Below, piece after piece: positions 9,014 to 17,331 of a stretch of DNA of 64,000 nt; the first letter of the stretch is position 1; each line of letters begins with the position of its first letter. Position numbers and translations under genes: made by a program. The DNA is from CAWHOW01 sp963831005. Lineage in GTDB: Bacteria; Bacteroidota; Bacteroidia; Bacteroidales; CG2-30-32-10. The notes beneath the pieces were generated by a model. It saw only the letters and a program-made list of their open reading frames with translations, did not search any database and was not told the origin of the DNA. The stretch lies in assembly GCA_963831005.1 (NCBI GenBank), contig CAWHOW010000025.1:1-64000 (forward strand), read 5' to 3'.

Positions 9014-10306
9014 TTATTCTTTAATAAACTTCTTCACTTCTATCCCTTTTTCTGTTTTCACTTGTACCACATATACTCCGTTTGGAAAGGCTGAAACATC
9101 TATATTGTTTGTAGTAGATGGTTTGTAGTTAGTGGTGGAATAAACTTCCTCGCCAAGCAAATTGCATATTTCTATTTTGCATACTGCCTCTTGCATACTG
9201 CCTACTGCCGCTTTCGGAATATCTATTGTTATAATACTTGTGGCGGGGTTGGGATAAACCTCCATGTTTGCTGTGGCTATACATGGCGTAACAATATCCT
9301 GTATGACTTGATTATATGAAGAAATAAAATTCCCAACCGCTATCGGATAACCACCAACTTTAATTATAGCCGAAACAGTATCTGTGGTAGTGTTGATTAC
9401 AGCTACTGTACCTGAATCAGCTTCTGCAACATATACTTTGCTTCCATCGGGAGTTACAGATATACCACAAGGATAGCCAATAACCGGAATGGTAGCCGTA
9501 ACGGCATTGGTTGCAGTGTTTATTACAATTACTTTATTACCATACGGATATGTTGTGTACACTTTGGCGCCATCCGGACTAACAACTATACTCAAAGGAT
9601 GATTACCTCCACCAATTATAATAGTAGCCGAAACGGTATCGGCAGCAGTGTTTAATACACTTACAGTACCAGCGTCACTATTTGCAACATATACCTTGCT
9701 TCCATCGGGGCTAACAGCTACGCCAAAAGGTTTATTACCAACCGTAATTGTAGCCGTAACAGTATTGGTTGCAGTGTTTATTACACTTACTGTTTTACCA
9801 TCTACACCACTGCTGGGATTCAGGTTATGCGCAACATATACCTTACTTCCATCGGGGGTAACACATACTCCCGCAGGACCAGGAGCGCCAACCGGAATTA
9901 TTGCAATAATAGCATTTGTAAGGCTGTCTATTACGCTTACTGTATTAGAGTCATAACTCGCAACATATATCCTGCTTCCATCGGGGCTCACACATACCAG
10001 GCCTGGAACAACATGAATTTTAGCCAAAACAGTATTGGTAGCCGTACTTATTACATTTAATGTATCAACAGCCCCATCATCAATATATACTTTTCTTCCA
10101 TCGGGGCTTACAGATACACTCCATGGTCCCACAATATGTGGATAAGTAGCAAGTTTAATTATAGCCGTAACAGTATTGCTTGCAACATCAATAACGGATA
10201 CTGTGTTACCTTGCGCATTCGGAATATAAGCAGTTTGTGCGCCACTGTTTAACGTTAATAGTTGAAAGTAGAAAGAAAGTGCGGAGATGAATAGGAGTTT
10301 TTTCAT
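9014..10306 (-). CDS. Secreted YVTN beta-propeller protein with T9SS sorting domain (paralog 2)
   Basis: 430 aa. The signal peptide differs from paralog 1 by only two residues. About seven YVTN repeats follow (VTPDGSKVYVAEADSGTVAVINT and similar), enough for a closed seven-bladed propeller, then a type A T9SS sorting domain (VYPNPATSIITID ... VYVVQVKTEKGIEVKKFIKE). The last 80 codons are nearly identical in DNA to those of paralog 3, and the 39-nt spacers after paralogs 1 and 2 are also near copies, so the tandem set arose by recent duplication or gene conversion. Likely a surface or extracellular binding protein; the ligand is unknown. Confidence 0.9.
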   Translation of the reverse strand: MKKLLFISALSFYFQLLTLNSGAQTAYIPNAQGNTVSVIDVASNTVTAIIKLATYPHIVGPWSVSVSPDGRKVYIDDGAVDTLNVISTATNTVLAKIHVVPGLVCVSPDGSRIYVASYDSNTVSVIDSLTNAIIAIIPVGAPGPAGVCVTPDGSKVYVAHNLNPSSGVDGKTVSVINTATNTVTATITVGNKPFGVAVSPDGSKVYVANSDAGTVSVLNTAADTVSATIIIGGGNHPLSIVVSPDGAKVYTTYPYGNKVIVINTATNAVTATIPVIGYPCGISVTPDGSKVYVAEADSGTVAVINTTTDTVSAIIKVGGYPIAVGNFISSYNQVIQDIVTPCIATANMEVYPNPATSIITIDIPKAAVGSMQEAVCKIEICNLLGEEVYSTTNYKPSTTNNIDVSAFPNGVYVVQVKTEKGIEVKKFIKE

Positions 10307-10345
10307 AGCGTTAATTGTTGAATAGTTAAATTGATTAATTGTTCT

Positions 10346-11620
10346 TTATTCTTTAATAAACTTCTTCACTTCTATCCCTTTTTCTGTTTTCACTTGTACC
10401 ACATATACTCCGTTTGGAAAGGCTGAAACATCTATATTGTTTGTAGTAGATGGTTTGTAGTTAGTGGTGGAATAAACTTCCTCGCCAAGCAAATTGCATA
10501 TTTCTATTTTGCAGACTGCCTCTTGTATACTGCCTACTGCAGCTTTCGGAATGTCTATTGTTATAATACTTGTTGCCGGGTTTGGATAAACCAATATATC
10601 TTCCGACACGCTGCCAGGCGTAGCAATATTATCCATGTGTTGACTATATGATGAAATAAAATTTCCAAATGCCCATGGTTCAGAACCAACATGAATTGTA
10701 TTTAATACAGTATTTGTAGCAGTGCTTATTACACTCACGTTACTATCAGCCGAATTCGCAACATATACCTTACTTCCGTCGGGTGTAACAGATATACCAT
10801 AAGGGTAAATACCAACCGGAATTGTAGCCACAACAGAATCCGTTGTGGTATTTATGACACGTACCGTACCAGATGCATTATAATTCGTGACATATACCTT
10901 GCTACCATCGGGAGTAACAGCTATACCATTAGGGTCATTGCCAACCGGAATTGTAGCCACAACAGTATTTGTAGCACTATTTATTACACTTACCGTACCA
11001 TCATCACTGTTAGCAACATATACTTTACTTCCATCGGGAGTAACAGCTATACCATAAGGGCCATTGCCAACCGGAATTGTAGCCACAACAGTATTTGTAA
11101 CGCTGTCAATCACACTTACCGTATTGCCATATGACGGGTATTGACCTAAATTTCCCACATATATTTTGCTTCCATCCGGGCTTACCGCCACTCCCCAAGG
11201 TCCGGAACCAACCGCAATTGTCGCCGTAACAGTATTGGTAGCAGTGTTTATTACACTTACGGTATCGCCATCACCATTATTCCAATCAGTAACATATACG
11301 TTTCTTCCATTTGGACTTACACATATCATTACAGCAGGAATTGTAATTGTATCGGAAATAGTATTTGTAGCTGTATTGATTACCCTTACACTATAACCCG
11401 TCGTAACATATACCTTTCTTCCATCTGGGCTTACAGATACACCTACAGTATAATTATCAATCGGAATTGTTGATGTAACAGTATTTGAAGTGCAATCAAT
11501 AACAGAAACATTATTACATCCATAATAATGTGTTATATAAGCTGATTGTGCATTGCTGTTGAAAGTTAAAAGTTGAAGGTAGAAAGTAAAAAAGGCGGAA
11601 AAGTGTACTAGCTTTTTCAT
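10346..11620 (-). CDS. Secreted YVTN beta-propeller protein with T9SS sorting domain (paralog 3)
   Basis: 424 aa. The signal peptide (MKKLVHFSAFFTFYLQLLTFNSNAQ) is more diverged. About seven YVTN repeats follow, the central ones nearly identical to one another (TNTVVATIPVGN.P.GIAVTPDGSKVYVANSDDGTV in shortened form), then a type A sorting domain that differs from paralog 2 by about one residue. Its N-terminal propeller resembles paralog 1 (VSVIDCTSNTVT..IPI, TNTISDTI.IPA), while its C-terminus matches paralog 2, so it looks like a mosaic. It is probably the first gene of a leftward run of three paralogs. Confidence 0.9.
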   Translation of the reverse strand: MKKLVHFSAFFTFYLQLLTFNSNAQSAYITHYYGCNNVSVIDCTSNTVTSTIPIDNYTVGVSVSPDGRKVYVTTGYSVRVINTATNTISDTITIPAVMICVSPNGRNVYVTDWNNGDGDTVSVINTATNTVTATIAVGSGPWGVAVSPDGSKIYVGNLGQYPSYGNTVSVIDSVTNTVVATIPVGNGPYGIAVTPDGSKVYVANSDDGTVSVINSATNTVVATIPVGNDPNGIAVTPDGSKVYVTNYNASGTVRVINTTTDSVVATIPVGIYPYGISVTPDGSKVYVANSADSNVSVISTATNTVLNTIHVGSEPWAFGNFISSYSQHMDNIATPGSVSEDILVYPNPATSIITIDIPKAAVGSIQEAVCKIEICNLLGEEVYSTTNYKPSTTNNIDVSAFPNGVYVVQVKTEKGIEVKKFIKE

Positions 11621-11690
11621 AATAAATTGATTTTAAAATTGTAAAGATAAAATATATAAATGTGTTTGTCAAGTTTATTGGTTATAAAAT

Positions 11691-11725
11691 AAAAAAAACG
11701 CTGCAGGTTTATACCTACAGCGTTT
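11691..11725 (-). terminator. Terminator of the 11738-13501 gene
   Basis: The hairpin AAACGCTGCAGGT / ACCTACAGCGTTT with loop TTAT has one mismatch. Read leftward it is followed by a run of Ts (an A-tract on the plus strand at 11691-11698). It lies directly after the stop of the secreted protein gene. Confidence 0.75.
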
Positions 11726-11737
11726 AAATTATTTCTT

Positions 11738-13501
11738 TTAATCAGTTATGATAAATTTTCCTTTAGTTATAATAGTTCCATTGTCAGTTAGTGTATAATA
11801 GTATAAGCCGTTCTTTAAATTTCCCCTGTTAATAATAATATCAGTTGAAGTAATATTGCTGACACTCGACACCAGCCTGCCTGAAATATCATAAACCGAT
11901 AAAACAGCATTACTTAAAGCTGTTTCAGGTGATAATTTTAATACAGCATTTGTAGAAAATGGATTAGGATATAAACCTGTTTGCGTTTCATCACTGGTTT
12001 GCCTTACTCTTTGCATGGGGCCATTGCATGGTATGCCGGTGTAACCGTAATCCAAGGTAATATAATCGAAACCATGACCCTGCACCTGGCTTTCGCCTGT
12101 AATATAAACATTATCTGCCCCGCATGCTCCAAACTTTACTACCATTCCATATTTCCAGAACATTTCATCAGTCCCAAGAATATGGTCAGCGTTGTAATCA
12201 TATGATGCGCTCCAAACTTTACTCCCGTTACAGGCATCGTATCCTAAAGTGGTAATATTAATCCCGGTAGTGGCTTCATCTGACCTTCCCGTTATATATA
12301 CCCTGTTAGTTGTAGGCTCGAATGCAACGGAATAACCCTGGTTAGTTCCTGGTGCAGGAGTGGAATAACTGCCGTCATAAGTTACAGGATTGTAGGGAGT
12401 CCAGAGGGATGAAAAATCCTGTGCCGTATTATCAAAAGCGGCAAGGATGTATTCATAATTGGAAGGTGATGTGGCTACTTCCTCATAACCTCCGGCATAT
12501 ATCATTGTGCCACCGGTAGTGCATTTTTGCCCCATAGCAATATCGGTAAAAACTGCATCGTAAGTGGAAGTAACAGCCTTACTCCATACTACGCCACCGG
12601 TATTGTTATATTCAATAATACCGGCTTTCTTATATCCTGTAGAAGCTGTTACATAACCTACATCATAAACATTTCCGCTACCATCAACATACATAGCATT
12701 TACTGCATCGTTAAGGTTAGCAGCGCCATTAAATGCGGTACCCCATTGTTGTACGCCTGATGTATTGAGTTCAGCCGTCCAGCCATCCTGCTCTGTAGAA
12801 GTATTATTTATATATCCAGTAACCCACACATTGTTTGCGTTGGCTTTTAAATCAGTTGCACTATGAACATTGGATGTTGATGTGCCCGATTTAGTATAAG
12901 GACTTGTCCATGCCCATCCCGAACTGTTGTAGCTGTCTTTATCCACCCACAATGTCCAGGTACTTGTACCATTGGTATAAAGAGCGCCGCCAACATATAC
13001 ATCTGTAGAATCAACAACGGCTAAACATGTTCCCCTGGATATTTGGCTACCTGAAGCAACCTGGTAAAATTTCGGATAATTGGTACGGATAGCGCCGTTA
13101 GGTCCGTATTTAATTAGTACTATGTTATTACCATAGGTGGAACCGTTATAAGCCGTACCTGTTACCCATACATTTCCATATGCATCAAGAGCTATTGCAC
13201 AACCAACAGCCTGCCCGGAAGTACCTCCTGAAGGAGATGCTGTTTGCCAGATTATATTACCTGAAGTACTGTATTTTATTGTTTCAATATACGAATACCC
13301 GGAATGATTTTCCACTGCGGCACCTGTAACATAAACATATCCAGATGCATCGGTAGTAATGGCATAGCCCTGGTCTTCATAATCGGAATTACCATTCCAG
13401 TTTTTTGCCCATAAAAGGCCTTGTTGCGCATTGCAATGAGCAAACACAAAAAATACTGCCATTGCGGTTATAACTAATTTTAAATAATTTACTTTTTTCA
13501 T
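11738..13501 (-). CDS. Secreted SBBP-type beta-propeller protein with T9SS sorting domain
   Basis: 587 aa. The signal peptide MKKVNYLKLVITAMAVFFVFAHCNAQ is followed by repeats of the type DASGYVYVTGAA..., ALDAYGNVWVTGTAYNG and VDGSGNVYDVGYV, typical of SBBP or delta-60-like propellers in Bacteroidota secreted proteins. It ends in a type A T9SS sorting domain (LYPNPFSTNAVLKLSPE ... GRLVSSV ... LKNGLYYYTLTDNGTIITKGKFIIT). It is not a close paralog of the three YVTN genes downstream and has its own terminator. Probably a cell-surface or secreted protein; the ligand is unknown. Confidence 0.88.
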   Translation of the reverse strand: MKKVNYLKLVITAMAVFFVFAHCNAQQGLLWAKNWNGNSDYEDQGYAITTDASGYVYVTGAAVENHSGYSYIETIKYSTSGNIIWQTASPSGGTSGQAVGCAIALDAYGNVWVTGTAYNGSTYGNNIVLIKYGPNGAIRTNYPKFYQVASGSQISRGTCLAVVDSTDVYVGGALYTNGTSTWTLWVDKDSYNSSGWAWTSPYTKSGTSTSNVHSATDLKANANNVWVTGYINNTSTEQDGWTAELNTSGVQQWGTAFNGAANLNDAVNAMYVDGSGNVYDVGYVTASTGYKKAGIIEYNNTGGVVWSKAVTSTYDAVFTDIAMGQKCTTGGTMIYAGGYEEVATSPSNYEYILAAFDNTAQDFSSLWTPYNPVTYDGSYSTPAPGTNQGYSVAFEPTTNRVYITGRSDEATTGINITTLGYDACNGSKVWSASYDYNADHILGTDEMFWKYGMVVKFGACGADNVYITGESQVQGHGFDYITLDYGYTGIPCNGPMQRVRQTSDETQTGLYPNPFSTNAVLKLSPETALSNAVLSVYDISGRLVSSVSNITSTDIIINRGNLKNGLYYYTLTDNGTIITKGKFIITD

Positions 13502-13757
13502 AACTATAGTTTTGTGATTAGTAAAATTTATTTTCCTCCCACTTTCGCGGTACTTTCCGCCGGTTGGCGGATGCCATACGCTTTAAAGCTTGTTTTATAA
13601 AAACTTGCTAAAAGGGTTTAGATGTGGTATATTTGCAAAACATTTGGTTTGGTTACTGAATGTATTTATTTTCCTAATTGCCGGAAACGGGTGTGCAAGC
13701 CTGCTCCGGTTTTTTTTATATACTTTATAAAAGATAAATTACTGCATTTTGATTTAA
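13502..13757. other. Intergenic stretch with palindrome and possible small RNA
   Basis: No protein gene is seen. A GC-rich palindrome CCGCCggttGGCGG lies near 13558-13571; a close relative is at about 57300-57314. A plus-strand promoter match and a hairpin with T-run follow and are described separately. Confidence 0.5.
13605..13722 (+). ncRNA. Possible small RNA transcription unit
   Basis: TTG at 13605-13607, a 20-nt spacer and TATATTTG at 13628-13635 form an exact Bacteroidota promoter match on the plus strand. About 75 nt later, CCGGA ... TCCGG (13682-13711) forms a hairpin with an inner GGG/CC pairing, followed by eight Ts. The transcript would run from about 13642 to 13720 and has no convincing reading frame. 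This is inference from promoter and terminator alone; the RNA is not a family I recognise. Confidence 0.3.
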
Positions 13758-13919
13758 CAATAGTTCGGTAATTTTTTTAATAAGATGATACTTTTCAGGG
13801 CTAAAGCCCCATATTTGAAGGCCGTTTGCATAACCCCAGACTTAAGTCTGGGGTTACTGATAAATCCCGCTAATATTGGGGACTTTAGTCCCATACTTTA
13901 AAAATTTACCGAAGTATTG
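13758..13919 (+). mobile_element. 162-bp MITE-like palindromic element, copy 1
   Basis: The ends CAATAGTTCGGTAA and TTACCGAAGTATTG are imperfect terminal inverted repeats. Inside are three palindromes: GGGCTaaAGCCC, a 22-bp one centred on GACTTAAGTC, and GGGACTttAGTCCC (written in element orientation). The flanks carry a direct repeat ATTTAA on both sides, consistent with a target duplication. By eye it is identical to the copy at 57806-57967 (opposite orientation) except for one base, so movement was recent. It has no coding capacity and would need a transposase in trans. Confidence 0.75.
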
Positions 13920-14074
13920 ATTTAAGAATAAGGAATAACGATTTTTGATTTCTGAATTGGCTGCCTTACTTCGTAAATCATCATTCGTTAATCCTTGTTC
14001 ATTATTTTTTAAAAATTTATCCATAAGGTCGTCTTCGACACCACACCTGCGGTGTGGGCTCTGACTGACCTTAA

Positions 14075-14800
14075 TTACAATACAATTGCCGGTGTTGATT
14101 GCAGCCAAGTGCCTTTACTTTTGCGCAGCACAGGCCGGTGGTTCACAATAATAGTGTTACCCGGTGTTAAACCTGTTATTTGAGTTGTCCCTTTTGAAGT
14201 AGCATCCAACGTTATCCATGTTTTGCCTCCATCAAGGCTGTATTCCCACAGGTTAGCTATAGTATCTGCAATTTTTTTAACTTTGGCTATCATCGTTCCC
14301 GATTCGCCTTTTTTAGGTTTAACTGTTATAGCATCCTTGCTTGCTACGCCTAAATGTTTAACCTCAAAACCTGAACTGATAATTATTGCTTCCGAATTAA
14401 CGGCGTTAGAATCACTTACTGTCTGGACATAAGCCATCAGTTGATGTAAATAATCAAGCACCTCTTTATAATCCACTGCACGCGCCTGTACCGCCCCTTT
14501 TACACGGGTAAGCGCCTTTGTGATGGCTGCATCCAATGCCTGTATGGCAACGTCAAGGGTTCCGCCGTTGGTAACATTAACAGGGCATGCAGGAAACCAG
14601 GCATTACCGTTCATTGAAGTCCGTATCAGCTTAGCTTTTGCTGAAAACGTTTCTATTTTTCTTAGTTTCTTGATATTCAAAACGGCAATTACCTTAGTGA
14701 TGATCCTTTTTGGTATCACTGAAATAGCTAAAGCCATTATAATGACTGACAGGCTTGCTGAAAGATAGGTCTTTCTTACTGATTTTTTTAGTGCTTTCAT
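14075..14800 (-). CDS. Uncharacterised Bacteroidota protein, helical domain plus FnIII-like tail
   Basis: 241 aa. An unusual basic and hydrophobic N-terminus (about 1-50) may be a membrane segment. A helical region (about 62-150) with NGNAWFPACPVNV, LDVAIQALDAAITKAL, LHQLMAYVQTVS and IIISSGFEVK follows, then a beta-rich tail with LWEYSLDGGKTWITLD and TTQITGLTPGNTIIV that resembles a fibronectin type III domain. I know this layout as a recurrent hypothetical family in Bacteroidota, without a function. The 35574-36113 gene appears to be a second member. A strict 21-bp repeat array begins 72 nt upstream. Downstream, the palindrome CCACACCtgcGGTGTGG (about 14040-14056) could form a hairpin but lacks a T-run. 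Confidence 0.7.
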   Translation of the reverse strand: MKALKKSVRKTYLSASLSVIIMALAISVIPKRIITKVIAVLNIKKLRKIETFSAKAKLIRTSMNGNAWFPACPVNVTNGGTLDVAIQALDAAITKALTRVKGAVQARAVDYKEVLDYLHQLMAYVQTVSDSNAVNSEAIIISSGFEVKHLGVASKDAITVKPKKGESGTMIAKVKKIADTIANLWEYSLDGGKTWITLDATSKGTTQITGLTPGNTIIVNHRPVLRKSKGTWLQSTPAIVL

Positions 14801-14848
14801 GTTATTTGAATTTAATGTTAAATTTATTATTGAGTTGGTTGTTATTAT

Positions 14849-15463
14849 CTAAGCAATAGTATTATTGATGCAGGATGCGTCCCCAGTTATTATGGATACG
14901 TCCCGTGTGATTATGGACACGTCCTCAGTAATTATGGACACGTCCCGAGTGACTATGGATACGTCCCGAGTAACTATGGACACGTCCTGAGTGATTGTGG
15001 ACACGTCCAGTGTGATTATGGACATGTCCCCAGTGATTGTGGACACGTCCCCAGTGATTGTGGACACGTCCCCAGTGATTATGGACACGTCCTCAGTGAT
15101 TATGGACACGTCCTGAGTGATTGTGGCCTCGTCCCGAGTGATTGTGGACACGTCCTGAGTGATTGTGGCCTCGTCCTGAGTGATTGTGGACACATCCCCA
15201 GTGATTGTGGACACGTCCCCAGTAACTTTGGAAGTTCCAATATTCACTAAACCCACTTCCAAAGTCGAAACGGTACTGTGTTGATTTTGTGTAATAAAGT
15301 ATAAGGTAAAGGTGGTAAAACGGTCATTCCTGCTACTCTTGCAGCCGCCGTATTGATGTTTAAGGTTGATCCATCTATTATCTACTACACTTACTGTCTT
15401 TCTCTGCTCTGCCTTCACCCCGTAAACATCATTTATTTTCATAAATGTGTCAGGAAATTTCAT
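14849..15463 (-). CDS. Possible heptapeptide-repeat protein (204 codons)
   Basis: The frame has about 75 non-repetitive residues, then 17-18 heptapeptides of the type DVSTITG, DVSIITE and DEATITQ, encoded by the 21-bp array. The opposite strand is interrupted by stops in the main frame (TCC TGA GTG), while this frame stays open with conservative changes (V/M, S/A, T/I, G/Q/R/E), which mildly favours coding. There is no signal peptide. The start ATG at 15463 is only one option (an internal ATG lies at about 15442). Other arrays in the window show the same design without a credible gene, so coding is uncertain. It would be co-directional with the family gene, 48 nt upstream of it. Confidence 0.35.
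   Translation of the reverse strand: MKFPDTFMKINDVYGVKAEQRKTVSVVDNRWINLKHQYGGCKSSRNDRFTTFTLYFITQNQHSTVSTLEVGLVNIGTSKVTGDVSTITGDVSTITQDEATITQDVSTITRDEATITQDVSIITEDVSIITGDVSTITGDVSTITGDMSIITLDVSTITQDVSIVTRDVSIVTRDVSIITEDVSIITRDVSIITGDASCINNTIA
14873..15250. repeat. 21-bp direct-repeat array A (about 18 units)
   Basis: GGA of the core recurs every 21 bp without any indel from 14873 to 15230 (checked at 14873, 14894, 15209 and 15230). A typical unit is attatGGACacGTCCtcagt with an inverted-repeat core GGAC/GTCC. The last unit has TGGAAgTTCCA, so both arms changed together. Variants include GGATacGTCC and GGCCTCGTCC, which weaken the palindrome. Confidence 0.93.
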
Positions 15464-15593
15464 GCAAACGAAAATTTGGAAAATTATTTGTTAAAAAACA
15501 CCTCAAATGTAAAAGACTATATCATGTAACGCAAATCTAAATTGTTAATAGCCAGATAATAGCACAACAATAGCATAATAATAGCAGATTTTG

Positions 15594-16004
15594 TTACTTC
15601 AAAATACAAGATAAAATTTCATCGATTTCCGTATGGACATGGGCATACCGGCATATTTCAACATTAACCCTGGAACATAGATTCTTTAATGTAAATCTTT
15701 TAAAATATTTTCCTTTATAATCCGTAAAATATTTCTCGGCACAGGTAAAATATCCTTTTCCGTCTTTTAAAATAAAATATCCATCAGTTTTTAAGCGGTA
15801 AAGCAGGTAAGCCAAGTACTCCAGCTTATCTCTATTCCATTTAACTTTAGTACTGTCGCTTTGCTTAAGGAATAAGTTCTTAAATTCATTTTTCGAACGG
15901 ATATAACCTTTCTTTTTCAATATTTCTGCAAGGGTATCTAAGTTTCCTTTGTTAGTCCATATCAGGATACATAATGCGGCTGTTTGCAATTTTGATTTTT
16001 CCAT
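15594..16004 (-). CDS. Small basic protein of unknown function, wHTH-like
   Basis: 136 aa, rich in Lys and Tyr, no signal peptide. It begins with KLQTAALCILIWTNKGNLD, then helices LAEILKKKGYIRSKNEFKNLF and KLEYLAYLLYRLKTDGYF, with a beta-like hairpin ILKDGKGYF. The helix-turn pattern and the phrase LAYLLYRLKTDG faintly recall the C-terminal part of RteC-type regulators of Bacteroides mobile elements, but the resemblance is weak. The C-terminal part (NVEICRYAHVHTEIDEILSCIL) may form another helix. It stands alone between array A and a long AT-rich gap. DNA binding is a guess. Confidence 0.55.
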   Translation of the reverse strand: MEKSKLQTAALCILIWTNKGNLDTLAEILKKKGYIRSKNEFKNLFLKQSDSTKVKWNRDKLEYLAYLLYRLKTDGYFILKDGKGYFTCAEKYFTDYKGKYFKRFTLKNLCSRVNVEICRYAHVHTEIDEILSCILK

Positions 16005-16584
16005 ATTTTATTTATAATAATGTTTTTTCCATATTTTTGTTTAATTTCCGCTTCATTAATGAAGCCCCTATATATTAATAGTCTCTAAAATTTCCAAAAC
16101 GTCACCACTTTTTTTAAGCTTTTTTGTTAAAATTTTTAATAATTTTAATTTCTCCCGCTATTATATTAGTACGATTTTCGCCATTTCGTTTCATATTTTT
16201 TTGAACTATTTTTTCTAAGCATTATTAAATAGCTGAAAATGAAATCAAAAAAATTAAGCTTTCAAATCTTAAATTCCTCCTTTAACTTAATCCGGGAAAT
16301 GGAAAAATCTTACATTATTTTTTGAAATATTTTTCAACAATTGTTGCATTTCACTGAAAATGAAAGAGAAAAAATTATTAAAATCTTAATTTATTGAAAC
16401 CTTTCTATTGTATTAATAACAGAAATGGCAAAAAGGATACCCAAGAAATTCAATTATTTTTAAAATCCGGGCATAAGTTATTGCAAATGAGGCGGGATAA
16501 TTTTGGTAGTTTTCTTACCAAAAAGTTTAGGAAAACGGTTATATGATTAACCGGTAGAAAGGAAAGTCCTGAAGTACGTATATT
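16005..16584. other. AT-rich intergenic region with hairpins
   Basis: No gene is visible in about 580 bp. Two copies of CTGAAAATGAAA with similar flanks lie about 120 bp apart (near 16232 and 16353). Near the right end are two perfect inverted repeats, TTTTGGTAgttttcTTACCAAAA (about 16501-16523, shown as arms plus loop) and CGGTTAtatgatTAACCG. A plus-strand TAATTTTG overlaps the first. A structured leader or small RNA is possible but unproven. Confidence 0.4.
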
Positions 16585-17331
16585 TTAAATCGTATTATTT
16601 AAAAGTCTGCCCGATTGCAGGAGCTTTTCCAGGTGTTTTGAATGTCGGCTTTTGTCAACATGGTCAATATAAACCATATTATGTGCATCAGTGCCCACAA
16701 AATCAACCATATTATTATCAATAAGCTGCTCGGTTATCTTGCGCACCGCCGGAGAGTAATATCCCGATAAAGAAGGCAAATTTATCTGTAGCAATATTTC
16801 CCTGTCCTTTAAGGTAACAAAATTCTCAAAATCGCTGTGCCAGTATCCATAGCGCTCAGGATGGGCAAGGATAGGGGAGTAGCCCTCCAGTTTCAGGTCG
16901 AAAAGCGTTTGGAACAGGCTGTCAGGAGGGAAATAAAAAGATATTTCAACAAGCACATACTTCTTCCCGAATGTAAGCAGGTTACCCGCTTTAAATTTCT
17001 TCACAAAGCCTTCATCCAGCAGGTATTCGGCAGCCGCTTCCACCTGTAGGGGTATCTGTGCTTCCTGCAAAGCCTTTCTGAATGCCTCCAGCCCTTTATT
17101 GATTATCTCAGGCGTATTTTTATAAATATCCTGCATGATATGGGGCGTAGAAACCAGCTTTTTATAACCAAGATCTACCATTGCGCGCGCCATTTCCAGC
17201 GATTGTTCCATGCTCTCGGAGCCATCGTCAATGCCCGGAATAAAATGCGAATGCATATCAGCGCCAAGCGCCGAAAGGTCGAGAGGTTCTTTGAGCGTCT
17301 CCTGTTTAAAAAGATGGCCAAACAAGCTCAT
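16585..17331 (-). CDS. CpsB/CapC-type PHP tyrosine phosphatase
   Basis: 248 aa. The metal-binding PHP motifs are complete: DMHSHFIPGIDDGS (about 25-38), STPH, EAAAEY, HPERY (about 157) and GTDAH (about 214). This family dephosphorylates the tyrosine-rich tail of the BY-kinases that control polysaccharide polymerisation and export (CpsB of Streptococcus, YwqE of Bacillus). The matching kinase (Wzc) is not in the window. It begins one base after the rfbB stop, so the two are co-transcribed at the end of the leftward polysaccharide cluster. A cytoplasmic location is expected. Confidence 0.9.
   Translation of the reverse strand: MSLFGHLFKQETLKEPLDLSALGADMHSHFIPGIDDGSESMEQSLEMARAMVDLGYKKLVSTPHIMQDIYKNTPEIINKGLEAFRKALQEAQIPLQVEAAAEYLLDEGFVKKFKAGNLLTFGKKYVLVEISFYFPPDSLFQTLFDLKLEGYSPILAHPERYGYWHSDFENFVTLKDREILLQINLPSLSGYYSPAVRKITEQLIDNNMVDFVGTDAHNMVYIDHVDKSRHSKHLEKLLQSGRLLNNTI

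Noticed and set aside
13854..14108. 84-codon leftward frame
   Set aside because: It runs into the 162-bp mobile element and the hairpin downstream of the family gene and has no family features.
14873..15250. CRISPR array
   Set aside because: The 21-bp units are contiguous with no unique spacers and no cas genes are near; the same holds for the other four arrays.
15594..16004. RteC-type conjugative transposon regulator
   Set aside because: Similarity is limited to a short hydrophobic helix, and no conjugation or mobilisation genes are in the window.
16551..16584. RNase P RNA-like segment (GAAAGGAAAGTCC)
   Set aside because: Only a short resemblance to the 5' motif; the other conserved RNase P blocks are absent.
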